From the NCBI GenBank assembly GCA_016177705.1, contig JACOUT010000002.1, forward strand, positions 124,001 through 188,000: 64,000 nucleotides of DNA. Reading direction: 5' to 3'. This DNA comes from Deltaproteobacteria bacterium (GTDB taxonomy: Bacteria; Myxococcota; UBA727; VGSZ01). Within the stretch, counting starts at the first letter, position 1. Each line of letters begins with the position of its first letter. Below are positions 1-9,930 of this stretch, in pieces. Below the pieces are notes generated by a model. That model was not told the origin of the DNA, did not search any database, and saw nothing but the letters and a program-made list of their open reading frames with translations. The translations under genes and the position numbers were made by a program.

Positions 1-263
1 GGCTGCGGAATGCCGCCGTCACCATCACGATGCCGACGTACTGCCCGCGCGGGTCGGCGCGGATCGCCTCCGCCACCTCGAAGCCCGACTTCTTCGGCAT
101 CAGGCCGTCGGTCAGCACCAGGTCGAAGTCGCCGTTCTTCCACGCGGTGATGCCCGCGTCGCCGTCGGCCTGGGCGTCGACCGCGAAGCCGCTCCTGCGC
201 AGGAACCGCTCCATCAGACCGCGGATGTCCGCGTCGTCCTCGATCAGCAGGATGCGCGCCACC
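1..263 (-). CDS. Response regulator receiver domain (3' end beyond window)
   Basis: The leftward reading frame from a GTG at 263 gives VARILLIEDDADIRGLMERF, then a conserved DLVLTDGLMPKKSGFE stretch. These match the acidic pair (EDD) and the phospho-acceptor Asp region (LTD.LMP.KSG) of a CheY-like receiver domain. A GAGG lies directly upstream of the GTG. The frame runs off the left end of the window after about 87 residues, so any output domain is unseen. As a receiver it should be phosphorylated by a histidine kinase, not visible here. It is divergent from the CAP lipoprotein gene with a 38-bp gap. Family assignment is confident; function beyond phosphorelay is unknown. Confidence 0.85.
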
Positions 264-301
264 CTCGCAAGATAACTCCATGCTGGTATTCTCCAGGCTC
301 C

Positions 302-808
302 ATGCGCATGGTGTCCCTGTTTGTCACGCTGGCCGTCGCCGGTTGCGCCAAGGCGCCCTTCTCGGTCGACGAGCTTGCCCGCTGGCGCGCGCAGTTCCTG
401 GAGGAGCACAACGCCGTGCGCCGCGCGCCCGTGCCCGCCGCCGATCCGGCGCTGCCCGCGCTCGACAACAACAGCGCCCTCGGTGGGCTCGCGCTGCAGT
501 GGGCCGAGGGGTGCGTGTGGGAGCACAGCGGCAACGGCTACGGCGAGAACCTGGCGTTCTTCTCCGGCGAGGACTCCACCCCCGCCGACGTGGTCGACGC
601 CTGGGCCGCCGAGGCCGCCGACTTCGACTACCAGGCCAACACCTGCGTAGAGGGGGCGCAGTGCGGGCACTACACGCAGATCGTGTGGCGGCGCACCGAG
701 TTGGTCGGTTGCGGCGCCGCGCGCTGCAACGTCGGCGGCGTCGACGGCATCCTGTGGGTGTGCAACTACAACCCGGCCGGCAACGTCGTCGGCCAGCAGC
801 CGTACTGA
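302..808 (+). CDS. CAP/SCP superfamily lipoprotein (PR-1-like)
   Basis: A 168-residue protein with a short N-terminal signal ending in a lipobox (LAVAGC, Cys15), so probably lipidated and anchored in the envelope. The mature part is a CAP domain: an HN.VR helix near residue 40, GENL, then the signature HYTQIVWRRTELVGCG and VCNYNPAGN near the C-terminus. The His and Glu residues that line the CAP cavity are present. Six further cysteines suggest disulfides, as is usual for secreted CAP proteins. Bacterial CAP proteins have no uniform function. The gene stands alone and converges on pbpC with a 3-bp gap. Confidence 0.9.
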   Translation: MRMVSLFVTLAVAGCAKAPFSVDELARWRAQFLEEHNAVRRAPVPAADPALPALDNNSALGGLALQWAEGCVWEHSGNGYGENLAFFSGEDSTPADVVDAWAAEAADFDYQANTCVEGAQCGHYTQIVWRRTELVGCGAARCNVGGVDGILWVCNYNPAGNVVGQQPY

Positions 809-811
809 CGA

Positions 812-3133
812 TCAATCAACGCGGTAGCGCACGGTCTGCACGAGACGTCCGTCGACGAACAGCGTCAGCTCGTGGGCGCCGGGCGCGGCGTCGAGCCAGG
901 TCGCGTGCGGTGGCGCCAGCGTGCGTGGCGGAGCGCCGTCGAGCGCGATGCGCACGTCTTCGGTTGCGGCGGCGTCGACGCGCACCGGGATCCCCTGCCC
1001 CGACGGCACCGTGGCGTCGACGACGAACTCGTCGCCGTCCAGCGGCGACAGCAGCCGCACCGCGCGCGCGCGCGTCGGACAGGACGCCATGCCGTCGGCC
1101 AGCGCGAGCCCTTCGCCGCGCGCCCAGGAGCGAAAGCGCGGCGGCAGCTCGAGCGCAGGCCCCACGCGCGAGGCGCAGCCGGCGGGCGTGCTGGCGACCC
1201 GCGTGTGGCTGGTGCAGCGCTCGCGCGGGGTCGTGCCCGGCAGGAAGCGCTCGGCCACCGCGTGTCCGCAGTGCGGGCCGGCGAGCAGGCCGGAGAGCGG
1301 GCAGACGGCGGCGCTCTCGAACCTGCCCTCGTCGACCAGGCGCGCCGGCGCGATCTCGCGCATGGCCGCGAGCATGACGCGGCGGAAGATGCGCCCCGCC
1401 CCGGTGATGCCCGAGACGTTGTGCATCGGCGTACCGTCGAAGTTGCCGGCCCACACCGCCACCGTGCGCTCACGCGTGAAGCCCGCGGTCCAGTTGTCGA
1501 CGTAGGCGCGGCTCGTGCCCGTCTTGGCGGCAACCGGGAACGGCAGGTCGAGGGCGTTGTCGCGCCCGAACGCCGGCGCGCGCGACACGTCGTCTACCAG
1601 CACGTCCGTCAGCAGAGCCACGGCGTCCTCGGGCAGGAAGCGCACCGGCACGCCCGCCGGCACCGGCGCCGCCGAGCCACCGGCGGCACCCTGCCGGTGC
1701 AGCAGCTCGACGACCGACGTGGCCACGCCGCCGTTGGCCAGGCCTCGATAGCCGTTGGCCAGCTCGAGCAGCGTCACGTCGCCGTCGCCGAGCACGATAC
1801 CGACGCCGTAGTGCTCGGCGCTCTCGTCGAGCGAGGCGAAGCCGGCGGCGCGCAGCGTGTCGAGGATTCGCGCCGGCCCGAGGCGCTCGGCGAGCTGCAC
1901 CGCCGGGATGTTGTAGCTGTTCTGCAGCGCGGCGCGCAGCCGCACCGGCCCGTGCACGCGCTCGTCGTAGTTGCGCGGCGCGTAGCTGCCGGTGTCGGTG
2001 GCGAGCGTGGTCTCGACGTCGGCGAGCAGGGAGGCCGCCGTGAAGCCACGCGACAGCGCCAGGCCGTAGACGAAGGGCTTGAGCGCGCTCCCCGGCTGCC
2101 GGTGCGCGCTGACACCATCGTTCTTGCCGAGGCGGGCCTCGTCGGACCAATCGCGCGAGCCGACCCAGGCGAGCACCTCGCCGCTCGCGTTGTCGAGCAC
2201 CACCACCGCCGCCTGCCCGACGCGGCGCTCCTCGAGCGCACCGAGCTCATCCTCGACGATACGCTCGGCCTCGCGCTGCAAGCGCCGGTCAAGCGTGGTC
2301 TGAAGCACAGCGACGCCGGGCGACGCGCGCCGGCGCTGGCGCTGCACGAAGTGGAGCGCCACCGGAGCGTCACCGCCCGACGCCGACGGGGGCGCGAGCT
2401 CGAGCTGCTCGGCGCGCGCCGCCGACCACGCGGCGTCGTCGATGAGCCCGAGCGAGCGAGCGCGCGCCAGCACCCAGTCGCGCCGCGCCAACGCGCGCTC
2501 GGGGTGGAGGTGCGGATCCTCGCGCGCGGGCGCATGCGCCAGGCCCGCGAGCAGCGCGCTCTCGCCGAGCGTGAGCGCGCGCGCCGGCTTGCCGAAGTGC
2601 GCGCGGCTCGCCGCCTCGACGCCGACGGCACCGCGCCCGAGCGGCAAGCGGTTGGCGTACTCGAGCAGGATGCGCTCTTTGTCGAGGTGCACCTCCAGGC
2701 GCAACGCCCACAGCGCCTCGCCGATCTTGCCGACCACCGTGCGCGGCCGCGGCACCAGCCGGCGCGCGAGCTGCTGCGTGATGGTCGAGGCGCCGCTCAC
2801 CACGCGCCCGGCCGCCAGGCTGTCCTTGGCTGCGCGCACCAGCGCGCGCACGTCGACGCCGGCGTGCGAGAGGAAGCGCCCGTCTTCGGCGGCCACCAGC
2901 ATCAGGCGCAGCGGCGCCGGCACCTCGTCGAGCGGATAGCTTTGCTGGCCTTCGGCTGACGGAGCAGACGAGAGCGCCTCGCCGTCGCGATCGAGCACGA
3001 GCAGCGACGACACCGGGCCGCGATCGAGCAACGACGAGGGCACGGGCGCTGCGACGAATGCGCCGGCGGCGGCGAGCGGCAGCACCGCGAGCACCAACGC
3101 CGCCGCGAGCCGAGCGCGGCGGCGACCGTTCAC
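812..3133 (-). CDS. pbpC: Penicillin-binding protein 1C (bifunctional peptidoglycan synthase)
   Basis: A 773-residue class A PBP. After one N-terminal membrane segment (about residues 9-28) comes a GT51 glycosyltransferase domain with the AAEDGRF catalytic motif and the STITQQLAR motif. The transpeptidase domain has SxxK (Ser349 in GSALKPF), SYN and KTGTS, all intact. The C-terminal about 90 residues look like the BiPBP_C domain typical of PBP1C. It polymerises and crosslinks glycan strands in the periplasm. Its GTG start overlaps the stop of the alpha-2-macroglobulin gene (GTGA), so the two are translationally coupled. This pairing of PBP1C with alpha-2-macroglobulin is a known conserved arrangement. 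Confidence 0.95.
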   Translation of the reverse strand: MNGRRRARLAAALVLAVLPLAAAGAFVAAPVPSSLLDRGPVSSLLVLDRDGEALSSAPSAEGQQSYPLDEVPAPLRLMLVAAEDGRFLSHAGVDVRALVRAAKDSLAAGRVVSGASTITQQLARRLVPRPRTVVGKIGEALWALRLEVHLDKERILLEYANRLPLGRGAVGVEAASRAHFGKPARALTLGESALLAGLAHAPAREDPHLHPERALARRDWVLARARSLGLIDDAAWSAARAEQLELAPPSASGGDAPVALHFVQRQRRRASPGVAVLQTTLDRRLQREAERIVEDELGALEERRVGQAAVVVLDNASGEVLAWVGSRDWSDEARLGKNDGVSAHRQPGSALKPFVYGLALSRGFTAASLLADVETTLATDTGSYAPRNYDERVHGPVRLRAALQNSYNIPAVQLAERLGPARILDTLRAAGFASLDESAEHYGVGIVLGDGDVTLLELANGYRGLANGGVATSVVELLHRQGAAGGSAAPVPAGVPVRFLPEDAVALLTDVLVDDVSRAPAFGRDNALDLPFPVAAKTGTSRAYVDNWTAGFTRERTVAVWAGNFDGTPMHNVSGITGAGRIFRRVMLAAMREIAPARLVDEGRFESAAVCPLSGLLAGPHCGHAVAERFLPGTTPRERCTSHTRVASTPAGCASRVGPALELPPRFRSWARGEGLALADGMASCPTRARAVRLLSPLDGDEFVVDATVPSGQGIPVRVDAAATEDVRIALDGAPPRTLAPPHATWLDAAPGAHELTLFVDGRLVQTVRYRVD

Positions 3134-6100
3134 GGCAGCACCTCGAAGGTGCCGCCGTCCGAGCGCCCCGAGACCTCGGGCGCGTACATCTCCTCGGCGG
3201 TGGCTGGGCGCAAGACGAAGCGCCCCGGTGTGGTGGCGCGCGCCGCCACGGTGGCGGCGTACACGCCCGGCGGCAGCTCGTCGGAGAACAGCACCACGCG
3301 GTCATCGCGCAGCTCGGTGTGGTTGAAGGGCGACCAGAAGCTGTCGTCGACGGGCTCGGCCGGCTCGTCGCCGTCGCCCAAATCCACCCTGGCGGTTGGC
3401 AGCGGCAGGCGCGCGCTCGAGGCGAGCGCGCTGTCGACCGCCGCGAGCCCCGACGGCAGCGGCACATCGACGGCGACGAAGCGACGCGCCACCGAGCTGG
3501 CGACGCGCACGCGCAGGCGAACCAGGTCGCCGGCGTAGACCTGCTTGACCTGTCCCTGCCCGCTCGGCGCTTCCCAGGGTTCGAACCAGCGCTGCACGGC
3601 GATGCCGCGATCGACGGCGTCGGTCGGCAACTGCTGCTTGGCCGTGCGCAGCACCGCGCTGTAGCTGAGCACGCCGGGCCCGCTCTTCTCGAAGACGAAG
3701 GGCACGGCAGCGCTGCCAAGCTCGGCGATGGGCACGCGCGCCGAGACCACCTCGAGGCTCCTGCCGCGGAAGTCCTCGGCGATGAGCAGCTTGCCGCCGA
3801 GCGACACCTTGGCGTCGAAGTCGGGCGCGTCGCGCTCTTTGGCGCGCACCAGCTCCGTAATTGCCATGAGCGCGAACGCCGCCTCCTGCGTGGTGCGGTA
3901 GCGGCCGCCTTTCTGCGCGGTCTGCAGCCAGCGCGCCATCTTGCCGACAAAGGGGTGGTCGGGCGCGCCGTCGACCAGCGTGAGCAACACCAGCGCGGTT
4001 GTGCGCACGTCGCTCGACCAGGTGTGACTCGGGGCGTTGGTGCCCTCCTCGAAGTGCACCTCGCGCGCGGTCTCCTTGGCGCCGTTCATGATCTCCTGTA
4101 GCGCCTGGCGGGCGCGCGGCACGTCGACGGCGCGGCCGCCGAGGAACAAGAGGTCGGCCAGCATGGCGCGGCCGAACAGCGGCAGCTCGGCGCGCCGGGC
4201 GAACAGCGCGTCGGCGAGCGCGGGCTTGCCCTTGCCGATGCGCGCCAGCGTCCAGAGCGCGAACACCCGCTCGACGTCGCTGGCGTGGCGCGGGCCGCGG
4301 CCCCAGGCAGCACAGGTGGGCAGCGCGTCGGGCGCTACCCGCTCCGCCAGAAATCGCCGCGCGGCCTCGAGCGCCTTGTCGTCCACGTCGAAGCCGAGCT
4401 GATCGGCGCGCGTCAGCGCCAGCGTGGCGTAGCTCGAGGCCCACGCCTCGCTGCACGAGGACGATGGCCAGGTGGAGAAGCCTCCGTCGCTCCGTTGCAG
4501 CGCCAACAAGGACGCGATGGTGCGGCGCGTGACGCCGTCGGGGTCGGGCGTCTGGTCGTCGGGCGTGCCGAGCCACTTGGCCCAGCGCTCGCGCTCGGCG
4601 CCCTCCTTGGCCTCGTGCACAACGCCGAAGCCGCCTTCGAGCTCGCGGATGGCCAGGAAGGGCACCAGGCGCGAGGCCTGCTGCTCCAGACAGCCATACG
4701 GGTACTCGACGAGCTGCTTGAGCGACTCCTGGAAGCCCGCCAGCGCGGTCGACGCCAGTGTGACCTCGAGCCCGCCGACGTCGGTGCGCACCTGGGCACC
4801 GGGCGGCGCCAGCGCCTCCTCTCGGCGGTCGCTCGGCGTACCGGGCACCTCGCCGCTGACGGCTGCCGTCTCGATCACCACGGGCAAATGCACCGGCAGC
4901 CGGCGCTCGAGCTTGTCCTCTTCGGCGCCGCCCTTGACGGTGAAGCGCAGCGTCGCGGTGCCGGGGGCCTCGGCCGACAGCGCGAAGCGCACCGCGCGCG
5001 GTGTGCCGGCCTCGAGCGTGACCCGTTGGTCCGGCTGCTGCACCATGAGCCCTGCGGCGTCGAGGTGCACGGTGACGTCGCCCGGTTGCGCCGCGTGGAC
5101 GATGACGCCCGCAGAGAAGGCATCGCCGACGCGCGCCACGCGCGGCAGCGCCGGCAGCGCCGACAGCGGCTTGCTGACCATGAGGTTGGTGGTGCCGATA
5201 CCCGCGCGATCGCCGTCGGTGACGGCGAGCGCCAGCACGCGGTAGGTGGTCAGGTCGTCGGGCAGCTTCACCTCGGCCTCGGCGCGGCCCGAGGCGTCGG
5301 TGACGACGTCAGGCAGGAAGAACGCGGTGGTCTTGAAGTTGGAGCGGAAGCCGCCGCCCGCGCCGTCGCCGCCGTCGCCGCCGGGCGGGCGGCCCTTCTC
5401 GCCCATCGGCTGTTTGCGCACCAAGGTGGTGAGCGCCTCGCCCAAGCGCACCGACAGGTCGCGGCGCGGGTGCAGCACCTCGACGGGGTCGGGCAACTGG
5501 TAGTCGGTCAGGCGCAGCACCGCCTCGTCGACGGCCCACACCGCCACCTCGGTGGGCACGCCGCGGCCGCGCTGGTCGGTGGTGGTCAGGCGCAGCTTGA
5601 CGGTCGCGCCGGGCCGGTGTGGTCCGGCGCCGCTGTCCACCTGGACGTCGATGCGCTTGCCGCCCTTCTCGACGGGCAGCTCGAGGAAGCCGGCGCGCGC
5701 CTGCGGGCGACCGGGATCGACCTCGCTCCTCGCGACACCGCGGCCGGCCTCGACCGCGACGCGCCCGCGCACCAGCAGCACGCCGACGAAGACGTTCGGC
5801 ACCGAGGCGTCGTCGATCGGCACCTCGACGGCGGTGGCCGAGCCTTGCAGATGCAGCCGGCGCGCCGACACGATGCCTTCGCGCTCGACGGTGACGAGCG
5901 CCTCCGCCTCCGGCCACGGGCTCTTGATCAGCACGCGCGCACTCTCGCCCGGCTGGTAGCGCTTCTTGTCGGCGACCAGCTCGACCGCGGCGCCGTCCTG
6001 CTGTTGCCAGCTCACCCAGCCGCCGCCGGCGACGTAGCTGCCGACGGTGGTGGTCTGCTTGCGCCCGGCCGCGTCGGTCACGGTCGCCTCGATGACGTAG

Positions 6101-8976
6101 AGGCCGGGCTTTTCTGGCACGAGCTCGCAGCGCACCGGCGCCGCCGCGTCGCTCGCGAGCGCGCACTCCTTGACCGGCACGTGCTCGGGCTCGCTCACCG
6201 TGGTGAAGCGGCCGCTGTCGGGATCGCGCCGGCGGATGCTCTTCCACTCGCGTCGCGACACCTTGACCGCGAGCGGCGCGCCGCCGACGTGCTTGCCCTC
6301 GAGATCGGTGGCGACCAGCTCGGGCGAAAACGGCTTGCCCACCTCGCCGAAGCCGCCCGGCACGCGCACGCCGACGTAGCGGCTCGCCGGGTGCACCACC
6401 AGCACGGCGCGGTTGGCGACGCGCTGGCGGCTCACGTCCTCCACCTCGGCCTCGAGCGTGACGCGCACGGTGCGCGTGCCCCAGGGCTCGGCCGGGCCGA
6501 GCGGCACCTTGACGGTGCCGTCCGAGCCGATGGCCGCGCGCGCGCGCGCCAACAGGTCGGAGGAGAAGCCGGGCTCGTCGTCGTCGAAGCCCCACAACTG
6601 CGCGCCGAAGGCGAAGGCGTCGTTGTCGGGCGGCGCCCACTCGATGGTCTCGCGCAGCGCGCTCGCCTCGACGGGCGCGCCCGGCATGCCGCCGCCGAAC
6701 AGGTAGCGCGCCGCCACCGTGGCCTCGAGCGCGTCGCCCGCGACCAGCGCGGCGCCGGGCGCCGTCACGTCGACCTTGAAGGTGGGCGCGCGATACTCCT
6801 CGACGCGGAAGCCGTTCTCGAGGTCGATGGCGCGACCGTCGATGCGCGAGACGGCGATGACGCGGTACCAGCCGAGCTTGCCCGCCTCGGGGATGCGGAA
6901 GCTGCCGGTGAAGGTGCCAAAGCGCGTCAAGGGCACGCGCAACTTCTGCAAGGCCTCGCCGCCCCAGCCGGAAAACAGCCGCAGCTCGAGCTCGCTGTCG
7001 AGCGCGGGCACACGCAGCTCGCCGCGCCGCCGCACGCGCACGAAGCCCTTGACGTGCACCTCCTCGCCGGGCCGATAGATGCCGCGCTCGCTCACCAAGG
7101 TGCCGAAGGGCCGCGGCTGGTCGCCCTCCCACGAGGTCGACACGCCGGCGCTCCACGGCGCCACACCCTCCGACCAGGTGGACGCGACCACGCCGACGTC
7201 GTCACCGAGCTCGGCCGAGGCGAGCACGAAGGGCGGGCCCCAGCGCGACTCCTCGCGGCCGGGCGGCAGCAGGTCCTCGATTCCGGGCAGGCGCGCGAGG
7301 CCGTCGCCGTCGGTGACGGCGTGGGCCAGCTCGCTGCCGCCCTTGTCCCACAGGCGCACGCTGGCGCCGGCGACCGGCGTGGCCGTGGCCACCGAGGTGA
7401 CCCACACCAGGCTCGAGGTGACGCCGAGCTTGGCGTGCGTCGCCAGGTCGGTGATCTGTCCCACCACCTGGTGGTGCTGCTCTTTCACCTCGGGTGCGGT
7501 CAGCGTGACGCGGAACAGCCGCGGGCTCGTGGCCGCGAACACGTCGTCGAAGGCGAGCGGCCGACGCACGCCCACGTTGCGCGCGCTGGTGGTGTCGACC
7601 GTGCGCGACAGCGCGCTGTCGGCGCCAAGGAAGCGGTGGTCGGCGACGGCGCGCGCCAGGTCGGCGATGGCCAGCGGCTCGATGCGCGCATTGACGGCGC
7701 GCACGTTGACCGCCTCGACGGGGAAGGCCGCGTCGGGCCCGCGCTCGATGAGCGCGTAGCGCTGCTCGACGCGCAGGTCGGGCGGCACGTCGTCGAGCGC
7801 GATGCTGCCCAAGAAGGCGACGGCCGCCTGGCCCATCGCGTCCTTGACGCCGGCGTCGATGGTGACCTGGTAGCGGGTGCCCGGCCGCAGCCGCGCCGAC
7901 AGCACCGCGAGCGGGCCGCGCTCGGTGTCGGTCGAGGTGGAGCTGTCGTCGGCGTCGATGATGGCCGGCGGATCGAAGTGGACGCGCTCGAGCAGCGAGG
8001 CCAGCTCGGCCTCGTTGCTGGTAGTGACGACGAGCGGCCCGTAGTGGCACGGCCCGTCGTCGAAATGGCAGGCGCGCACGCCGGTGATGCGCATCGGCCC
8101 CGCCACCGCGAAGCTGCGCGTGGCCGCGGCGGCCGTGAGCGGGCCTTGCGCGCCCGCCAGCGCGTCGTCGACCGCGACGATGACGGCGGCGCCCACCGGC
8201 AACGCGCGCGTCGGCCGCAGCTCATAGCGCGTCGCCGTGCCGCCGGCCGAAGGCGGTGGCGGGCGCCGCTTGCGTCGCGCGGCCTCCTCGGCGGCGACGT
8301 CGACCACGGCGACGATCTGGTAGGGCTCGTCCTTGCCTTCGACCTTGAGGCGCAGGTGCCGCTCGAGTTCCTTCACCGGCTGGTTGAAGACCAGGCCAAT
8401 GGTCGGCTGTGTCGGCAGCCAGCGCCAGCCGCTGTCGGGCTCCGAGCGCACCAGGCGCGGCGCCAGCGTGGTGAAGCGAAACGTCGTCGGCGCCGCCTGG
8501 CGGGCCCCGTCCACCGCGGCGAGCGCGGCCGGCACCACCACCTCGAAGGCGGTGGCGAAGGGCAAGAGCCCCTTGGGCACGAACTCGACGCTGGAAGAGC
8601 CGATGAAGCGCCACTCGCCCTCGACTCCCGGCGAGATGGTGAAGCCCTGCGGTGCCGCACCCTCGCCGAGCGCGGCGATCGGCTTGTTGAAGGTGATGGC
8701 GGGGCGCACGTCCGCGCGCGCGTCACCCTGGGGCCGCGCCACCACCACCGTGAGCGGGCCCGCGGGGATCCCCGGGAACGCGCCGGGCGCCATCGTCACC
8801 GCGGGCGGCTGGGGCAAGGGCGACAGCTCAAGCGGCTTGCGCTCGAGGGGCGCCTCCAGGCGAGCGTCGGTCGGCGACGTCGCCGCAGGTCCGGCGCAGC
8901 GCTCACACGCTGCCAACGCGACGACGAGCGACGCGCAGGGCGCGAGCGCGACCAATCGAACGGACCTGCCGGTCAT
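3130..8976 (-). CDS. Bacterial alpha-2-macroglobulin family lipoprotein
   Basis: A 1948-residue protein with an N-terminal lipobox (ALAAC, Cys24), predicting a lipid-anchored periplasmic protein. The order fits YfhM-type bacterial macroglobulins: N-terminal MG domains, a central A2M region (around residues 1200-1300) and a thioester domain with the intact CLEQ motif at Cys1429 in YPYGCLEQQASR, followed by an alpha/alpha-barrel region. The thioester is thought to trap invading proteases covalently. The neighbouring PBP1C is proposed to repair the wall while the macroglobulin protects the periplasm. It starts 3 bp after the RNA methyltransferase gene and overlaps pbpC by 4 bp. The bait region cannot be identified by eye. 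Confidence 0.94.
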   Translation of the reverse strand: MTGRSVRLVALAPCASLVVALAACERCAGPAATSPTDARLEAPLERKPLELSPLPQPPAVTMAPGAFPGIPAGPLTVVVARPQGDARADVRPAITFNKPIAALGEGAAPQGFTISPGVEGEWRFIGSSSVEFVPKGLLPFATAFEVVVPAALAAVDGARQAAPTTFRFTTLAPRLVRSEPDSGWRWLPTQPTIGLVFNQPVKELERHLRLKVEGKDEPYQIVAVVDVAAEEAARRKRRPPPPSAGGTATRYELRPTRALPVGAAVIVAVDDALAGAQGPLTAAAATRSFAVAGPMRITGVRACHFDDGPCHYGPLVVTTSNEAELASLLERVHFDPPAIIDADDSSTSTDTERGPLAVLSARLRPGTRYQVTIDAGVKDAMGQAAVAFLGSIALDDVPPDLRVEQRYALIERGPDAAFPVEAVNVRAVNARIEPLAIADLARAVADHRFLGADSALSRTVDTTSARNVGVRRPLAFDDVFAATSPRLFRVTLTAPEVKEQHHQVVGQITDLATHAKLGVTSSLVWVTSVATATPVAGASVRLWDKGGSELAHAVTDGDGLARLPGIEDLLPPGREESRWGPPFVLASAELGDDVGVVASTWSEGVAPWSAGVSTSWEGDQPRPFGTLVSERGIYRPGEEVHVKGFVRVRRRGELRVPALDSELELRLFSGWGGEALQKLRVPLTRFGTFTGSFRIPEAGKLGWYRVIAVSRIDGRAIDLENGFRVEEYRAPTFKVDVTAPGAALVAGDALEATVAARYLFGGGMPGAPVEASALRETIEWAPPDNDAFAFGAQLWGFDDDEPGFSSDLLARARAAIGSDGTVKVPLGPAEPWGTRTVRVTLEAEVEDVSRQRVANRAVLVVHPASRYVGVRVPGGFGEVGKPFSPELVATDLEGKHVGGAPLAVKVSRREWKSIRRRDPDSGRFTTVSEPEHVPVKECALASDAAAPVRCELVPEKPGLYVIEATVTDAAGRKQTTTVGSYVAGGGWVSWQQQDGAAVELVADKKRYQPGESARVLIKSPWPEAEALVTVEREGIVSARRLHLQGSATAVEVPIDDASVPNVFVGVLLVRGRVAVEAGRGVARSEVDPGRPQARAGFLELPVEKGGKRIDVQVDSGAGPHRPGATVKLRLTTTDQRGRGVPTEVAVWAVDEAVLRLTDYQLPDPVEVLHPRRDLSVRLGEALTTLVRKQPMGEKGRPPGGDGGDGAGGGFRSNFKTTAFFLPDVVTDASGRAEAEVKLPDDLTTYRVLALAVTDGDRAGIGTTNLMVSKPLSALPALPRVARVGDAFSAGVIVHAAQPGDVTVHLDAAGLMVQQPDQRVTLEAGTPRAVRFALSAEAPGTATLRFTVKGGAEEDKLERRLPVHLPVVIETAAVSGEVPGTPSDRREEALAPPGAQVRTDVGGLEVTLASTALAGFQESLKQLVEYPYGCLEQQASRLVPFLAIRELEGGFGVVHEAKEGAERERWAKWLGTPDDQTPDPDGVTRRTIASLLALQRSDGGFSTWPSSSCSEAWASSYATLALTRADQLGFDVDDKALEAARRFLAERVAPDALPTCAAWGRGPRHASDVERVFALWTLARIGKGKPALADALFARRAELPLFGRAMLADLLFLGGRAVDVPRARQALQEIMNGAKETAREVHFEEGTNAPSHTWSSDVRTTALVLLTLVDGAPDHPFVGKMARWLQTAQKGGRYRTTQEAAFALMAITELVRAKERDAPDFDAKVSLGGKLLIAEDFRGRSLEVVSARVPIAELGSAAVPFVFEKSGPGVLSYSAVLRTAKQQLPTDAVDRGIAVQRWFEPWEAPSGQGQVKQVYAGDLVRLRVRVASSVARRFVAVDVPLPSGLAAVDSALASSARLPLPTARVDLGDGDEPAEPVDDSFWSPFNHTELRDDRVVLFSDELPPGVYAATVAARATTPGRFVLRPATAEEMYAPEVSGRSDGGTFEVLP

Positions 8977-8979
8977 GCT

Positions 8980-9783
8980 TCACCCCCGTCGACGCCACAG
9001 CTCCCACAAGACCACCGACGATGCGCACGCGACGTTCAAGCTCTCGAGCGCGCCGCTACCGGGGATCTTGACCGCGAGGTCCGCGCGCTCGAGCAGGCGC
9101 CGCGACAGGCCGGCGCCCTCGGAGCCGAACAGCACCACGGCGCGCGGCGGCAGCGCGTGCGACAGCGCGGCGTCAGTGTGGCTCGAGGTGGCCACCACGG
9201 AAAAGCCGAGCGCGCGCAGCGTCTCGAGCAGCTCGAGCCCGCTGCCGCACGGCACCACGGCGCAGTGCTCGGCGCCGCCCTCGGCCGTGCGCATGGCGGC
9301 GGGCGAGAGCGCGGGCGTGTCGCCGGCCGCGAGCAGGAAGGGCACGCCGAAGTGCGCGCACACGCGCAGGATGGCGCCGAGGTTGTGCGGGTTCTTCACG
9401 TCCTCGAGCAGCACCAGCGCCGCCGGCCCGGGCGTGCGCGTGGCCCAGGCGACGACGTCGGCCGGACGCTTGGGCGGCAGCAGGCGCGCCAGCATCAACA
9501 CGCCGTCGTGGTGCACCGTCTCCGCGACCTGATCGAGGTCGGCCGACGCCTTCACGTGGTAGGCGATGCGTCGACGCGCGCACTCCTTGAGCACGTCGGC
9601 GAACGCGGCCACCTGCTCCTCGGTGACGTAGACGCGGCGCACGTCGTCCGGCCGCTTCGTCCACAACGCGCGGCAGGCGTTGGCCCCGGCCACCTTCAGC
9701 TCGGGCAGGTTCTGCGCCTTCGGGTGCGGTGGCGGGCGCTTGGGCGGGCCGGGCGGCGGTCGGCGGCGGGTCGGGGGCGGCAC
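8980..9783 (-). CDS. SpoU/TrmH-family RNA 2'-O-ribose methyltransferase
   Basis: A 267-residue protein from a GTG at 9783. All three SPOUT knot motifs are clear: NPHNLGAILR (motif 1), LFGSEGAGLS (motif 2) and IPGSGALESLNVACA (motif 3), the last forming the S-adenosylmethionine knot. The preceding ARRRIAYH region resembles the SpoU substrate-binding domain. The first about 22 residues are Pro/Arg-rich and may be an extension or a mis-set start. It should methylate a ribose 2'-OH in rRNA or tRNA; the target cannot be told from sequence. It is the first gene of a leftward operon with the macroglobulin and pbpC (3-bp gap), an unusual partner for cell-wall genes. Confidence 0.9.
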   Translation of the reverse strand: MPPPTRRRPPPGPPKRPPPHPKAQNLPELKVAGANACRALWTKRPDDVRRVYVTEEQVAAFADVLKECARRRIAYHVKASADLDQVAETVHHDGVLMLARLLPPKRPADVVAWATRTPGPAALVLLEDVKNPHNLGAILRVCAHFGVPFLLAAGDTPALSPAAMRTAEGGAEHCAVVPCGSGLELLETLRALGFSVVATSSHTDAALSHALPPRAVVLFGSEGAGLSRRLLERADLAVKIPGSGALESLNVACASSVVLWELWRRRG

Positions 9784-9930
9784 GGGCGCAGCCTACTCCG
9801 AGCGCGCCTTGCCCGATCGACGGGCTGATCGACGCGACCAGGATCACAGCCGGGCGCCGATCGCGCCTCGTGCGCGCAGACCGCGGCCGGCGGCTGGCGT
9901 AGACTGGACGACCACTCCGAGGGGTTCACC

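Noticed and set aside
4285-9828. 1847-residue open frame antisense to the macroglobulin gene
   Set aside because: It mirrors a real gene in GC-rich DNA, has low-complexity His/Arg/Ala composition and no recognisable motif.
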